Position numbers and translations under genes: made by a program. The notes below the pieces were generated by a model that was not told the DNA's origin, made no database searches, and saw only the letters and a program-made list of their open reading frames with translations. From Paraplanobispora siamensis (lineage in GTDB: Bacteria > Actinomycetota > Actinomycetes > Streptosporangiales > Streptosporangiaceae), in contig NZ_BOOJ01000022.1 of the NCBI RefSeq assembly GCF_016863175.1, positions 62,001 through 126,000 of the forward strand: a stretch of DNA of 64,000 bases, given 5' to 3'. The number at the start of each line of letters is the position of its first letter. Positions within the stretch are counted from its first letter, which is position 1. This document shows positions 1-9,022 of the stretch, piece after piece.

Positions 1-1
1 C

Positions 2-1222
2 CTGCTGGTGGAGGAGCTCGGGGTGGCCGAGCACGAGATCTACCGGCTGCCCGGGCCGCTGGACCTGACGGGGCTGCACGCGATCGCCGACCTGGACCGG
101 GGGGAGCTGAGCTTCCGCCCCTTCGTGCCCGCGGAGGTCGTCCACGTCGAGGACGACATCTTCGCGGTGCTGCGGGAGCGCGACGTGCTCCTGCACCACC
201 CCTACGACTCCTTCTCCACGAGCGTGCAGCGCTTCATCGAGCAGGCCGCCGCCGACCCCAGCGTGCTGGCCATCAAGCAGACGCTGTACCGGACCAGCGG
301 CGACTCCCCCATCGTGGACGCCCTGATCGACGCGGCCGAGGCGGGCAAGCAGGTCGTCGTGGTGGTGGAGATCAAGGCGCGCTTCGACGAGCACGCCAAC
401 ATCAGCTGGGCGCGCAAGCTGGAGCGGGCCGGCTGCCACGTGGTCTACGGCGTGCTCGGGCTCAAGACGCACTGCAAGCTGGCCCTGGTGGTCCGCCAGG
501 AGTCCTCGGGCGAGCTGCGCACCTACTGCCACATCGGCACGGGGAACTACAACCCCAAGACGGCCAGGCTGTACGAGGACCTGGGGCTGCTGACCGCCGA
601 CCCGCTGGTCGGCGAGGACGTCACGGACCTGTTCATCCACCTGACCGGTTACTCCAACCACTCGGCCTACCGGCGGCTGCTGGTCGCCCCGCACTCGCTG
701 CGGGGCGGGCTGCTGGCCAGGATCGAGCGGGAGATCTCCCACCAGGAGGCGGGCCGCCCCGCCAGGATCCGCATCAAGACCAACTCCCTGGTGGACCAGC
801 CGGTCATCGACGCGCTCTACCGGGCCTCGCAGGCGGGCGTGCCGGTGGACCTGTGGGTGCGCGGGGTGTGCACGCTGCGGCCGGGCATCCCGGGGCTGTC
901 GGACAACATCAGGGTCAGGAGCGTGCTGGGCCGCTTCCTGGAGCACTCGCGGATCTACGAGTTCGGCCACGGCCGCCGGCCGGAGATCTGGATCGGCAGC
1001 GCCGACCTGATGCGCCGCAACCTGGACCGCCGGGTGGAGGCTCTGGTTAAGGTCGTCAGCCAGCAGCAGCGGGTATATCTCAGTGAGCTGCTCGACCGTG
1101 CGATGGCGGAGAGCACGACCACATGGTGGCTGAACTCGGACGGGACCTGGACCCGGCACGGCGGTGAGGACCTGCAGAGCCACCTGATCGGCACCCGCCG
1201 GTGGAGGACGATCGATGACTGA
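2..1222 (+). CDS. ppk1: Polyphosphate kinase 1, C-terminal part (5' end outside window)
   Basis: The frame is open from the first bases, so about 405 residues of the C-terminal half are present and the N-terminal domains lie outside. PPK1 reversibly polymerises the gamma-phosphate of ATP into polyphosphate. The two phospholipase D-like C-terminal domains are visible. A KTHCKLAL segment near base 470 fits the autophosphorylated-histidine region, and HIGTGNYN near base 530 is the second conserved histidine motif. The last 8 bases overlap the start of the MutT1-like gene, so the two are probably cotranscribed. The ppk1-mutT1 neighbourhood is familiar from mycobacteria. Family assignment is firm; only the missing N-terminus limits the entry. 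Confidence 0.95.
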   Translation: MLVEELGVAEHEIYRLPGPLDLTGLHAIADLDRGELSFRPFVPAEVVHVEDDIFAVLRERDVLLHHPYDSFSTSVQRFIEQAAADPSVLAIKQTLYRTSGDSPIVDALIDAAEAGKQVVVVVEIKARFDEHANISWARKLERAGCHVVYGVLGLKTHCKLALVVRQESSGELRTYCHIGTGNYNPKTARLYEDLGLLTADPLVGEDVTDLFIHLTGYSNHSAYRRLLVAPHSLRGGLLARIEREISHQEAGRPARIRIKTNSLVDQPVIDALYRASQAGVPVDLWVRGVCTLRPGIPGLSDNIRVRSVLGRFLEHSRIYEFGHGRRPEIWIGSADLMRRNLDRRVEALVKVVSQQQRVYLSELLDRAMAESTTTWWLNSDGTWTRHGGEDLQSHLIGTRRWRTIDD

Positions 1223-2093
1223 GCTGGACGTCCATCCCACGGACATGATCCGTGCGGCCGGGGCGGTGGTGTGGCGCGGCGAGGAGAGCTCCCCCGAGCT
1301 CGCCCTCGTCCACCGGCCCAAGTACGACGACTGGACCTTTCCCAAGGGCAAGCTGCGGCCGGGCGAGCACGTGATCAGCGGCGCGCTGCGCGAGGTGGCC
1401 GAGGAGACCGGTGTCACCGCGGTCCTGGGCCGGTCGCTGCCGCCGATCCACTACATGAAGGGCAGGCGGCTCAAGCGGGTCGACTACTGGGTGGCCCGGG
1501 CGGTCGCCGAGGAGTCGCACACCGCGCTCGACGAGGTGGACAAGATCGTCTGGCTGCCGCTGGAGGAGGCCCGCAGACGGCTGACCTTCGAGTGGGACGC
1601 CGGGCTGATCCGCGCGCTCACCGCGGTCCCGCTGAGCACCGTGCCGCTCATCCTGGTCCGGCACGGGGTGGCCGGCTCGCGCCAGGAGTGGGAGGGCGAC
1701 GACGACCTGCGCCCGCTGGACCACGTCGGCGAGCTGCAGGCCGAGGTGCTGGCCGACGCGCTGTACGGCTACCGCCCGGCCGAGCTGGTCAGCTCGCCGA
1801 GCAGCCGGTGCGTGCAGACGCTGGAGCCGTACGCCGACCGGACCGGCCTGGAGATCCGCCGCGATCCCCTGCTGTCGGAGACCGGCTACGACTCGCGCGC
1901 CTCGCTCCGGATGGTCTCCAAGGTGCTGACCTCGGACCGGGCGGCGGTGCTGTGCAGCCACGGCAAGGTGCTGCCCGAGCTGATCACCGGGCTCATCGGC
2001 CGGCCCGGGGACGTGCACCTGCGCAAGGGCGCGTTCATGGTGCTGCACCGCGCGGACGGCCGGATCGTCGGCGTGGACCGTTACACCACCTGA
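1215..2093 (+). CDS. mutT1: MutT1-like Nudix hydrolase fused to a histidine phosphatase
   Basis: This 292-residue protein has two domains. The Nudix box lies at residues 45-67 (G45, E51, R59, E60, E63, E64, G66) and is intact. A phosphoglycerate-mutase-like domain begins with the RHG motif at residues 149-151. Mycobacterial MutT1 has this arrangement and sanitises 8-oxo-dGTP and diadenosine polyphosphates; its phosphatase-like domain contributes to activity. The ATG overlaps the end of ppk1 by 8 nt, implying translational coupling. A role in nucleotide-pool cleaning or (di)nucleoside polyphosphate turnover beside polyphosphate metabolism is inferred from family and context. Confidence 0.92.
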   Translation: MTELDVHPTDMIRAAGAVVWRGEESSPELALVHRPKYDDWTFPKGKLRPGEHVISGALREVAEETGVTAVLGRSLPPIHYMKGRRLKRVDYWVARAVAEESHTALDEVDKIVWLPLEEARRRLTFEWDAGLIRALTAVPLSTVPLILVRHGVAGSRQEWEGDDDLRPLDHVGELQAEVLADALYGYRPAELVSSPSSRCVQTLEPYADRTGLEIRRDPLLSETGYDSRASLRMVSKVLTSDRAAVLCSHGKVLPELITGLIGRPGDVHLRKGAFMVLHRADGRIVGVDRYTT

Positions 2094-2096
2094 GCG

Positions 2097-2139
2097 CCGC
2101 CGGGGACGCGCGAGAGCACGCAGGCGCGGCCCCCGGCGG
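2097..2139. terminator. Hairpin between convergent mutT1 and CYTH-CHAD genes
   Basis: A perfect 9-bp stem (CCGCCGGGG at 2097-2105, CCCCGGCGG at 2131-2139) with a 25-nt loop sits just after the mutT1 stop and before the end of the opposing gene. No U-tract follows. It could act in both directions. Confidence 0.5.
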
Positions 2140-2148
2140 GACGCGGCC

Positions 2149-3627
2149 TCACAGGAGCTTGGCCACCGCCTTCGTCGTCTTCTTCCACACCCTGGGGAAG
2201 TCCTCGAAGGCCCGATCGGCCCCGGCCCGCTCAAGTCCCGTCAGGACGCCGTAGGTGAAGGTGTCCTCCCCGGCCTTCCTGGCCCGTTCGGCCTCGGCGC
2301 CCAGCCGTTCCTGGGCCACCACGCCGTCCTGGTGGAGGCCGAGCACCTCCTGTACGGCCTCGGCCCGCTTGGCCAGCTTGGTCATGCCGAGCGCCTCGGC
2401 CGTGTAGCGGGCCCGCTTGGCGGCCTTGCGCACCTCGTGCATGGCGGTCTCGCGCTCGCCGGCGTCCTCGATCACCCGGGCGGCGTCGTAGGCGCGGGTG
2501 ACCCGGCGCCAGCTCTTGGCGGCGACGGCCCCGAGCGTCCCGGCGGGCTTGGCGGCGGCCTTGGTGAGCGAGGGGGCGGCGGCCAGGTCGTCGAGGGCGT
2601 CGAGCAGGGCGAAGTAGCGTTCGCCGCCCAGCGCCTCCCGGATCCGCTCGTAGGCCTCCTGCTCCTCGTCGAGCAGGTCGGAGCCCAGCCTGGCCCGGAT
2701 CGGCCCCATGATCAGCTCGTTGTCCAGCTCGTCGAGGGCGTGGGAGAACCGCTCCCTGATGACCTCCAGGTCCCGTGCGTCGCCGAGGATCGCCCCCAGC
2801 CACTTGAGCTCGTCCTGGAGGTTGTCGGTGTTCTCGACGATCGTCCTGAAGGACTTGAGCGCGCTGCGCAGCCGGCGGCAGGCGACGCGCATCTGGTGCA
2901 CGGCGTCCTCCTCGGCCCGCCGTACCCGGGGGTCCTGGGAGAGCAGGGCGGCGATCTGGGAGGTGAGATAGCCCAGGACGACCTCTCCCGCGCTGCCCTT
3001 GCCGGTCCGCGCGATCTTCGGACGGGGGATCTCCCGGGCGGCGCCCAGGAGGCGGGCCAGCTTGCTGGCCGAGTCGGCCGGGTTCGCCCCGGCCTTGCAC
3101 AGCCGCTTGCCGACCTTCTCCAGGAACTTCTCGTCGCCTTCGACCAGCTCGGCCTCGACCTCGCGCCAGCGCTCCACGTGCGGCTCGTCGCCGAGCACGG
3201 TGCCCTTGACCCGGTCGTCGGCGATCTCCGCCAGCCGCACGCCCGCGCCGTTGCGCAGCTGGGTCACCGAGCGGCGCGTGTCGAGCTCGGCGACCGGCAC
3301 CAGAGGGGCGCCCCGGGTGTAGGCCAGGACGAGACCGGCCAGCTCGGGCGGGACGATCCTGATGCTCCGGGTCAGCGGGTGGGTGATCTCCTGCCGGACC
3401 CCCTTGGCCTTGGGCAGCTTGAGATGCCAGCCGGGATCCATGCCGCCCCTGCGCCGGCGCAGGGTGATGCCGCGGGCGGCGAGCCGCAGGTCGGCGGTGT
3501 CGAAGTAGATCGCGACGAGCTGGTGGGACCGGGGACCGACGACTTCCTCGCAGCCCGGCAGGCCCTCCATGCTCGGAATCTCGTAGTCCTCAGGGACGTC
3601 GAACTTGTCCTCGATCTCCATCGCCAC
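2149..3627 (-). CDS. CYTH and CHAD domain-containing protein
   Basis: The 492-residue protein starts with an ExExK signature (EIEDK, residues 4-8), the mark of CYTH (triphosphate tunnel metalloenzyme) domains, followed by alternating acidic and basic strands. From about residue 205 to the end it is a helical, His- and Arg/Lys-rich CHAD domain (for example HQMRVACRRLRSALK and HEVRKAAKRARYTAEAL). CHAD domains bind polyphosphate, and CYTH domains cleave triphosphates. Finding this gene two genes from ppk1 fits a polyphosphate role. The annotated start is GTG; an ATG two codons downstream at 3621 is equally possible. It converges with mutT1. Confidence 0.9.
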   Translation of the reverse strand: MAMEIEDKFDVPEDYEIPSMEGLPGCEEVVGPRSHQLVAIYFDTADLRLAARGITLRRRRGGMDPGWHLKLPKAKGVRQEITHPLTRSIRIVPPELAGLVLAYTRGAPLVPVAELDTRRSVTQLRNGAGVRLAEIADDRVKGTVLGDEPHVERWREVEAELVEGDEKFLEKVGKRLCKAGANPADSASKLARLLGAAREIPRPKIARTGKGSAGEVVLGYLTSQIAALLSQDPRVRRAEEDAVHQMRVACRRLRSALKSFRTIVENTDNLQDELKWLGAILGDARDLEVIRERFSHALDELDNELIMGPIRARLGSDLLDEEQEAYERIREALGGERYFALLDALDDLAAAPSLTKAAAKPAGTLGAVAAKSWRRVTRAYDAARVIEDAGERETAMHEVRKAAKRARYTAEALGMTKLAKRAEAVQEVLGLHQDGVVAQERLGAEAERARKAGEDTFTYGVLTGLERAGADRAFEDFPRVWKKTTKAVAKLL

Positions 3628-3672
3628 AAGCCCACCCCATTTGACCAGGTGCCCACCGCGTTATCGCAGTAT

Positions 3673-4467
3673 TCAGTGATCCTCCCCTACCCGTCCAGGG
3701 TCAGGTTTCTGCGCCACGACGAAGATTCGCCGAAATGGGAAGACCGTGCCGTATCTCTTGCGCGGGTAGGCGTCCCTGAGCAGGAGCGCGTAGTCGGCGA
3801 GGAACTCCTCGCGCTCAGGCGGCGGCAGGCGATCGAGCATGGGCCGCAGGGCGGTGCCGCTGACCCAGCCGAGCACGGGGTCGTCCCCCTCCAGGACGTG
3901 CATGTAGACCGTCTCCCAGGCGTCCACCCGGCAGCCGAGCGCGGCCAGCCGCTCCAGGTACTCACCGGGGGTGCCCACCGGCTCGTGCCGGACCAGGTCG
4001 CCGAGCCAGTCGAGCCACTTCGTCCGGCACAGGTCGCGCAGCAGCACGTGGCTGGGGGCGTCGAAGTTGGCCGGCACCTGGAAGGCGAGCCACCCTCCGG
4101 GGGCGAGCGCCTCGACCCAGCGCGGCAGCAGGTCTCGGTGGTCGGGCACCCACTGCAGGACGGCGTTGCTCACCAGGACGTCCACCGGGCGCCCGGGACG
4201 CCAGTCGGCGACGTCGCCGACGGAGAAGGTCAGCCGCTCCCCCGCCACGGCCTTTTCGATCATGGCGGGGGAGGAGTCGAAGCCGTGCACCTCGGCCTGC
4301 GGCCACCGCCTGGCCAGCTCCGCGGTCAGCTCGCCGGTGCCGCATCCCGCGTCGACGACGTGGGAGGGATTCTCGGCGGCTATCCTGCCGACGAGATCGA
4401 AGAACGGGCGCGACCGCTCGTCGGCGTAACGGCCGTAGGTCGCAGGGTCCCACATATCTCTTGACAT
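3673..4467 (-). CDS. tam: Trans-aconitate 2-methyltransferase
   Basis: This SAM-dependent class I methyltransferase of 264 residues has motif I VDAGCGTGELT and the typical Tam opening MWDPATYGRYADERSRPF. Tam methylates trans-aconitate, the spontaneous isomerisation product of cis-aconitate that inhibits aconitase. It is divergent from a MarR-family gene across a double palindrome, exactly the tam-tamR arrangement described in Streptomyces coelicolor. The start at 4467 lies inside one operator half; ATG 4455 (MWDP) is an alternative. A -35 TTGACA (complement 4500-4505) and -10 TATCAA (complement 4476-4481), 18 bp apart, would give an almost leaderless message. Confidence 0.9.
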   Translation of the reverse strand: MSRDMWDPATYGRYADERSRPFFDLVGRIAAENPSHVVDAGCGTGELTAELARRWPQAEVHGFDSSPAMIEKAVAGERLTFSVGDVADWRPGRPVDVLVSNAVLQWVPDHRDLLPRWVEALAPGGWLAFQVPANFDAPSHVLLRDLCRTKWLDWLGDLVRHEPVGTPGEYLERLAALGCRVDAWETVYMHVLEGDDPVLGWVSGTALRPMLDRLPPPEREEFLADYALLLRDAYPRKRYGTVFPFRRIFVVAQKPDPGRVGEDH

Positions 4468-4507
4468 CAAGATAATTGATATCCGGCGAGATATCTCGAT
4501 GTCAAGA
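4459..4507. promoter_or_regulatory. Two TamR-type operators between tam and tamR
   Basis: Site A at 4459-4472 is a perfect palindrome, TCTTGA-CA-TCAAGA. Site B at 4494-4507 is TCTCGA-TG-TCAAGA, with one arm mismatch. The centres are 35 bp apart. The sites overlap the inferred tam promoter and the tam start codon and lie just upstream of the tamR -10. Binding by TamR is inferred from the homologous Streptomyces system. Confidence 0.75.
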
Positions 4508-4524
4508 AAGATAGACTGCGTGTC

Positions 4525-5055
4525 ATGACCCCGCAGCACCCCGAGCGGACCGAGGACGAAGTCGATCGTCTGGTCGCGGCGTGGCGACAGGAACGCCTGG
4601 ATCTCGACGTCGAGCCGCTCCAGGTGCTCAGCCGCGTCTCCAGGCTCGCCCGCCATCTCGACCGCGCCCGCCGGGCCGCCTTCGCCGAGCACGGCCTGGA
4701 GACCTGGGAGTTCGACGTGCTCACCGCCCTGCGCCGGGCCGGCTCGCCGTACGAGCTGAGCCCGGGGACGCTGCTGCGCGCGACCCTGGTGACCTCCGGG
4801 ACGATGACCAACCGGATCGACCGCCTGACCGCGGCCGCTCTCGTACGGCGCCGCCCGGACCCCGAGGACCGGCGCGGCGTCCTGGTCTCCCTGACCGAGG
4901 CCGGGCGCAAGCGGGTGGACGACGCCTTCGCCGACCTGCTGCGCCGCGAGCGCGAACTGCTGGCCGGTCTCGGACAGCATGAACAGCAGACCCTCGCGAG
5001 CCTGCTGCGCACGCTACTCATCCCCTTTGACGCGACCGACAACGGAACGCATTGA
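4525..5055 (+). CDS. tamR: MarR-family regulator TamR
   Basis: The 176-residue protein is a winged-helix MarR regulator: ARHLDRARRAAFAEHGLETWEFDVLTALRR leads into the HTH, and a TMTNRIDRL recognition helix is followed by a wing with the RRPDPEDRRGVLVSLTE pattern. It is divergent from tam and shares its operator. Streptomyces TamR derepresses tam in response to citrate, aconitates and isocitrate, so a link between aconitase damage and tam expression is likely here. A TAGACT hexamer at 4512-4517 ends 7 nt before the ATG and no Shine-Dalgarno is present, which suggests a leaderless transcript. Confidence 0.9.
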   Translation: MTPQHPERTEDEVDRLVAAWRQERLDLDVEPLQVLSRVSRLARHLDRARRAAFAEHGLETWEFDVLTALRRAGSPYELSPGTLLRATLVTSGTMTNRIDRLTAAALVRRRPDPEDRRGVLVSLTEAGRKRVDDAFADLLRRERELLAGLGQHEQQTLASLLRTLLIPFDATDNGTH

Positions 5056-5072
5056 CCCCTCCTGCCCGCTGA

Positions 5073-5095
5073 CCCCGCCCTAAACACGAGCGGGG
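5073..5095. terminator. Weak hairpin between tamR and ABC-F gene
   Basis: CCCCGC at 5073-5078 pairs with GCGGGG at 5090-5095 across an 11-nt loop, between two convergent genes. The stem is only 6 bp and there is no T-run. Confidence 0.35.
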
Positions 5096-5117
5096 CCGGG
5101 AAAACCAGCGGGGGCGG

Positions 5118-6929
5118 TCACTCGCCGAGGCGGTCGGCGGCCTCCAGCCACTCGGCCTCGACGGACTCCTTCTCCGCCTGCACGGCCTTGAGGTCGGCGT
5201 CCAGTTCGGCCAGGCGGCCGTAGTCGGCGGCGGCCTCGGCCATGGCGTCGTGCAGCTTCGCCTCCCGGCCGCTCAGCTTGTCGAGCTGGCGTTCCAGGCG
5301 GGACAGCTCCTTGCGCAGCTCGCGCTCCTCCTTGGCCGACAGGCCGGGCTCGGCCGCGGGGGCGGCCGCGGCGGAGGCGGCGGCCGTGCCCGAGGAGGCC
5401 GGTCCCGAGGCCGCGCGGGCGGACAGGGCGCCGCCGGCGGCACGCCGCTGGAGGTATTCGTCCACGCCGCCGGGGAGCATCGACAGCCTGCCGTCGCCCA
5501 GCAGGGCCACGCACCGGTCGGCCACCCGCTCCAGGAAGTAGCGGTCGTGGCTGACCAGGATCAGCGTGCCGGGCCAGCCGTCGAGCAGGTCCTCCAGCTC
5601 GTTCAGCGTCTCGATGTCGAGGTCGTTGGTCGGCTCGTCCAGCAGCAGCACGTTCGGGTCGTCCATGAGCAGCCGGAGCAGCTGCAGGCGGCGGCGCTCG
5701 CCGCCCGACAGGTCGCCGACGACCTTCCACTGCGCCTCGCCCTTGAAGCCCAGGCGCTCCAGCAGCTGGGAGGCGGTCCACTCTCTCTTGCCGACCTGGA
5801 TGAACTTGCGGATCTCCTCCACCGTCTCCAGGACCCGGCGATTCGGGTCGAGCTCGGCCAGCTCCTGCGACAGGTGCGCCAGCCGGACCGTCTTGCCCCG
5901 CACGACCTTGCCGGAGTCGGGCTGCACGGTGCCGGCCAGCAGGCGCAGCACCGAGGACTTGCCCGAGCCGTTCACGCCGATCAGGCCGATGCGGTCGCCG
6001 GGCCCGAACTGCCAGGTGCAGCGGTCCAGGACCTGCGGGCCCCGGCCGGGCCCCCCGGCGTGCAGGGTCACATCCTCCAGGTCGTAGACCGTACGGCCCA
6101 GCCGGGCGGTGGCGAACTTCACCAGCTCGACGCTCTCGCGGGCCGGCGGCTCGTCGGCGATCAGGGCCTGGGCCGCCTCGATGCGGAACTTCGGCTTGGA
6201 GGTGCGGGCGGGCGGGCCGCGCCGCAGCCAGGCGATCTCCTTGCGCATCAGGTTCTGGCGGCGGGCCTCGGAGGCCGCGGCGATCCGGGCGCGCTCGGCC
6301 TTGGCCAGCACGTAGGCGGCGTAACCGCCCTCGTAGCGCTCGACCGAGCCGTCGACGACCTCCCAGGTGCGGGTGGAGACCGCGTCCAGGAACCACCGGT
6401 CGTGGGTGACGACCAGCAGCGCGCTCTTTCGCGCCGACAGGTGCCGGGCCAGCCAGTCGATGGCCTCGATGTCGAGGTGGTTGGTCGGCTCGTCGAGGAT
6501 GATCAGGTCGTGCTCGCCGATGAGCAGCCTGGCCAGCGCCGTACGGCGGCGCTCACCGCCCGACAGGCTCCCGGCCGGGGCCGACAGGTCGACGTCGCCG
6601 AGCAGGTTGGCGAGGATCTCGCGGACGCCGGCGTCACCGGCCCACTCGTGCTCGGCCCTGCCGTCCAGGACGATGTCGCCGACCGAGCGCGCCGGGTCCA
6701 GGTCGTCGCCCTGGGACAGCACGCCGACGTGCAGGCCCCGGTTGTGCGTGACCCGCCCGGCATGGGGCTTGAGGTTCCCGGCGATCACCGAGATCAGCGT
6801 CGTCTTGCCGCCGCCGTTGCGGCCCACCACGCCGATCCGGTCGCCCGCCTCGATGCCGAGGGAGACGTCCTTCAGCAGCGGCTTGGGACCGTAGGAGTGG
6901 GAGACCGACTCAAGGTTGACCAGATTCAT
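5118..6929 (-). CDS. ABC-F family ATPase (Uup-like)
   Basis: This 603-residue soluble protein has two ABC domains in tandem and no membrane segments. The first Walker A is GRNGGGKT (residues 36-43), the second GVNGSGKS near residue 315; both signatures (LSGGERRR) and Walker B motifs (IILDEPTNHLD, LLLDEPTNDLD) are intact. The last 70 residues form a charged coiled coil (ELRKELSRLERQLDKL and onward), as in Uup-type proteins. ABC-F proteins act on ribosomes or, for Uup, in DNA-intermediate processing; the exact role is not readable from sequence. It follows ispE on the same strand after 102 nt, as in many actinobacteria. Confidence 0.9.
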   Translation of the reverse strand: MNLVNLESVSHSYGPKPLLKDVSLGIEAGDRIGVVGRNGGGKTTLISVIAGNLKPHAGRVTHNRGLHVGVLSQGDDLDPARSVGDIVLDGRAEHEWAGDAGVREILANLLGDVDLSAPAGSLSGGERRRTALARLLIGEHDLIILDEPTNHLDIEAIDWLARHLSARKSALLVVTHDRWFLDAVSTRTWEVVDGSVERYEGGYAAYVLAKAERARIAAASEARRQNLMRKEIAWLRRGPPARTSKPKFRIEAAQALIADEPPARESVELVKFATARLGRTVYDLEDVTLHAGGPGRGPQVLDRCTWQFGPGDRIGLIGVNGSGKSSVLRLLAGTVQPDSGKVVRGKTVRLAHLSQELAELDPNRRVLETVEEIRKFIQVGKREWTASQLLERLGFKGEAQWKVVGDLSGGERRRLQLLRLLMDDPNVLLLDEPTNDLDIETLNELEDLLDGWPGTLILVSHDRYFLERVADRCVALLGDGRLSMLPGGVDEYLQRRAAGGALSARAASGPASSGTAAASAAAAPAAEPGLSAKEERELRKELSRLERQLDKLSGREAKLHDAMAEAAADYGRLAELDADLKAVQAEKESVEAEWLEAADRLGE

Positions 6930-7031
6930 CGTCCGACAAGGGTATCCGGTGCCGTACGGCTCCCGCCCCGCGCCGGGACCCCGCCGGGCGCGGGCCGTAC
7001 CGCGCCGTCGCGGAGCCCGCGGCGGGCCGGG

Positions 7032-7934
7032 CTACACCACCGTGGGACCCGGGACCGGGCCGTAGGCGGTCAGGACGTCGCGGGCGACTCCCGCCCCCTT
7101 CAGCGAGGCGGCCAGCTCGGTGGCGTGCGCCTCGGACTCGGCCAGGAAGGCGCAGGTCGGGCCGGAGCCGGAGACCAGGCCGCCCAGGGCGCCGCAGGCG
7201 CGGCCTGCCTGGAGGGTGCGGCCCAGGGACTCGCGCAGCGACAGCGCCGCCGGCTGCAGGTCGTTGGTCAGCTCGGCGCCCAGCGCCCTGGCGTCGCCCG
7301 CACGCAGCGCGGCCAGCAGCGCCTCGCTGGTGCGGGGCAGCGGGACCCCCTGCCCGTCCGCCTCGCGGACGCGGTCGCACTCGCCGTAGACGGTGGCGGT
7401 GGACAGGCCGCCGTCGGCGAGGGCGAACACCCAGTGGAACGTTCCGCCGACCTCCACCGGGGTCAGCCGCTCGCCCCGGCCGGTGCCCACGGCGGTGCCG
7501 CCCAGCAGCGCGAACGGCACGTCGCTGCCGAGATCGGCGGCGATCTCCATCAGGTCCTCGGTCGGCAGGCCCAGGCCCCACAGCTCGTTGCAGGCCACCA
7601 GGGCCGCCGCGGCGTCGGCGCTGCCGCCCGCCATGCCGCCGGCCACCGGGATCGCCTTGCGGATGGCCAGGCTCACCCCGTAGGAGCGGCCCGCGTGCCG
7701 GGCCAGCGCGACGGCGGCCTGGATGGCGAGGTTGTCGCCGTCCTCCGGCACCTGGTCGGCGGACTCGCCCTCGACCCGGACGCTCATCCCGGTCTCCGCG
7801 ACGGCCGTGACCTCGTCGAAGACGGAGACGGCGTGGAAGACGTTCACCAGGTCGTGGTAGCCGTCGTCCCGGAGCGGGCCGACCGCGAGTTGCAGGTTGA
7901 CCTTGGCCGGGACGCGTACGGTCACGGAGTTCAT
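7032..7934 (-). CDS. ispE: 4-diphosphocytidyl-2-C-methyl-D-erythritol kinase
   Basis: A GHMP kinase of 300 residues. It opens with [24 protein letters not shown], carrying the conserved Lys-Asn and the D-G-Y-H motif, and the glycine-rich ATP loop is [17 protein letters not shown]. IspE phosphorylates CDP-methylerythritol in the MEP isoprenoid pathway. The ATG at 7934 was chosen because GGGGGA lies 4 nt upstream and homologues begin a few residues before PAKVNL; a longer open frame upstream has no homology. It lies 88 nt downstream of ksgA on the same strand, and the ksgA-ispE order is conserved. Confidence 0.95.
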   Translation of the reverse strand: MNSVTVRVPAKVNLQLAVGPLRDDGYHDLVNVFHAVSVFDEVTAVAETGMSVRVEGESADQVPEDGDNLAIQAAVALARHAGRSYGVSLAIRKAIPVAGGMAGGSADAAAALVACNELWGLGLPTEDLMEIAADLGSDVPFALLGGTAVGTGRGERLTPVEVGGTFHWVFALADGGLSTATVYGECDRVREADGQGVPLPRTSEALLAALRAGDARALGAELTNDLQPAALSLRESLGRTLQAGRACGALGGLVSGSGPTCAFLAESEAHATELAASLKGAGVARDVLTAYGPVPGPTVV

Positions 7935-8022
7935 GCGTCCCCCAACGGCACGCTCGCTGTTCACGGTGTCCGATCGTAATGGGATCGCCCTCGCACCCAC
8001 GCCAACCCCACGACAAATCCCG

Positions 8023-8868
8023 CTATACGCGGTTCTCTGCGATCCGGGCGAAGTCCTGGACCGTGAGCTGCTCACCCCGCGCCGACGGGTCGACCCCGGC
8101 CGCGCGCAGGGCCTGCTCGGCGGCGGCGGCCGTACCGGCCCAGGAGGCCAGGGCGGCGCGCAGCGTCTTGCGGCGCTGGGCGAAGGCGGCGTCCACGACG
8201 GCGAAGACCTCCTCGCGGGTGGCCCGGGTGGACGGGGGCTCGCGGCGGGTCATCGCGACCAGGCCGGAGTCGACGTTGGGCACCGGCCAGAAGACCGTAC
8301 GGCCCACCGGACCGGCCCGGCGCACGTCGGCGTACCAGGCCGCCTTGACCGAGGGGACGCCGTAGATCTTCGAGCCCGGTGCGGCGGCCAGCCGGTCGGC
8401 GACCTCGGACTGGACCATGACCAGGATGTTGCGGAGCGAGGGCAGGGTCTCCAGCAGGTGCAGCACGACCGGCACCGAGACGTTGTAGGGCAGGTTGGCC
8501 ACCAGCGCGGTCGGCTTGTCCTCTGGCAGCTCCTCCGGCCGGACGCGCATGGCGTCGGCGGGCACCACGGTGAGCCGGTCGGCCAGCTCGGGGGCGCGCT
8601 CGGCGACGGTCAGCGGGAGCTGCGCGGCGAGGACCGGGTCGATCTCCACCGCGACCACCGCCCGGACCTCGGGCAACAGCGCCAGGGTGAGCGAGCCCAG
8701 GCCGGGCCCGACCTCGATGACCACGTCGTCGGGGCGGAGTTCGGCCACTCTGACGATCCGGCGGACCGTGCCGCCGTCGATCACGAAGTTCTGGCCGAGC
8801 TTCTTTGTCGGACGAATGTCGAGCTTGTCCGCCAAATTACGTATTTCTACCGGCCCCAGAAGGCTCAT
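8023..8868 (-). CDS. rsmA: 16S rRNA (adenine1518-N6/adenine1519-N6)-dimethyltransferase
   Basis: RsmA (KsgA) dimethylates two adjacent adenosines in the 3' hairpin of 16S rRNA, late in 30S assembly. The 281-residue product shows the [10 protein letters not shown] opening, SAM motif [13 protein letters not shown] and catalytic motif [11 protein letters not shown]. The start ATG at 8868 is preceded by GAGG about 7 nt upstream. The frame stays open far upstream without recognisable protein sequence, so the longer form was rejected. It is followed by ispE and diverges from the kinase gene. Confidence 0.95.
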   Translation of the reverse strand: MSLLGPVEIRNLADKLDIRPTKKLGQNFVIDGGTVRRIVRVAELRPDDVVIEVGPGLGSLTLALLPEVRAVVAVEIDPVLAAQLPLTVAERAPELADRLTVVPADAMRVRPEELPEDKPTALVANLPYNVSVPVVLHLLETLPSLRNILVMVQSEVADRLAAAPGSKIYGVPSVKAAWYADVRRAGPVGRTVFWPVPNVDSGLVAMTRREPPSTRATREEVFAVVDAAFAQRRKTLRAALASWAGTAAAAEQALRAAGVDPSARGEQLTVQDFARIAENRV

Positions 8869-9022
8869 GCTTGTTCCTCGTCCACCGGCGCGAAACCCGT
8901 CCCCGACCGGTCCCCGCACTCCCGGTCCCGTTCCTCGACCATCTTCTCCCCCCAAGCCATCCAACAAGTTTCGCGCATCGAACGCCATGTGACGACGCAT
9001 CATGGACACGGGAGGTTCCGTT

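Noticed and set aside
5250-7979. A plus-strand open frame of 909 codons
   Set aside because: It is antisense to the ABC-F and ispE genes, has Gln/Ala/Gly-rich low-complexity translation, and no domain or start signal.
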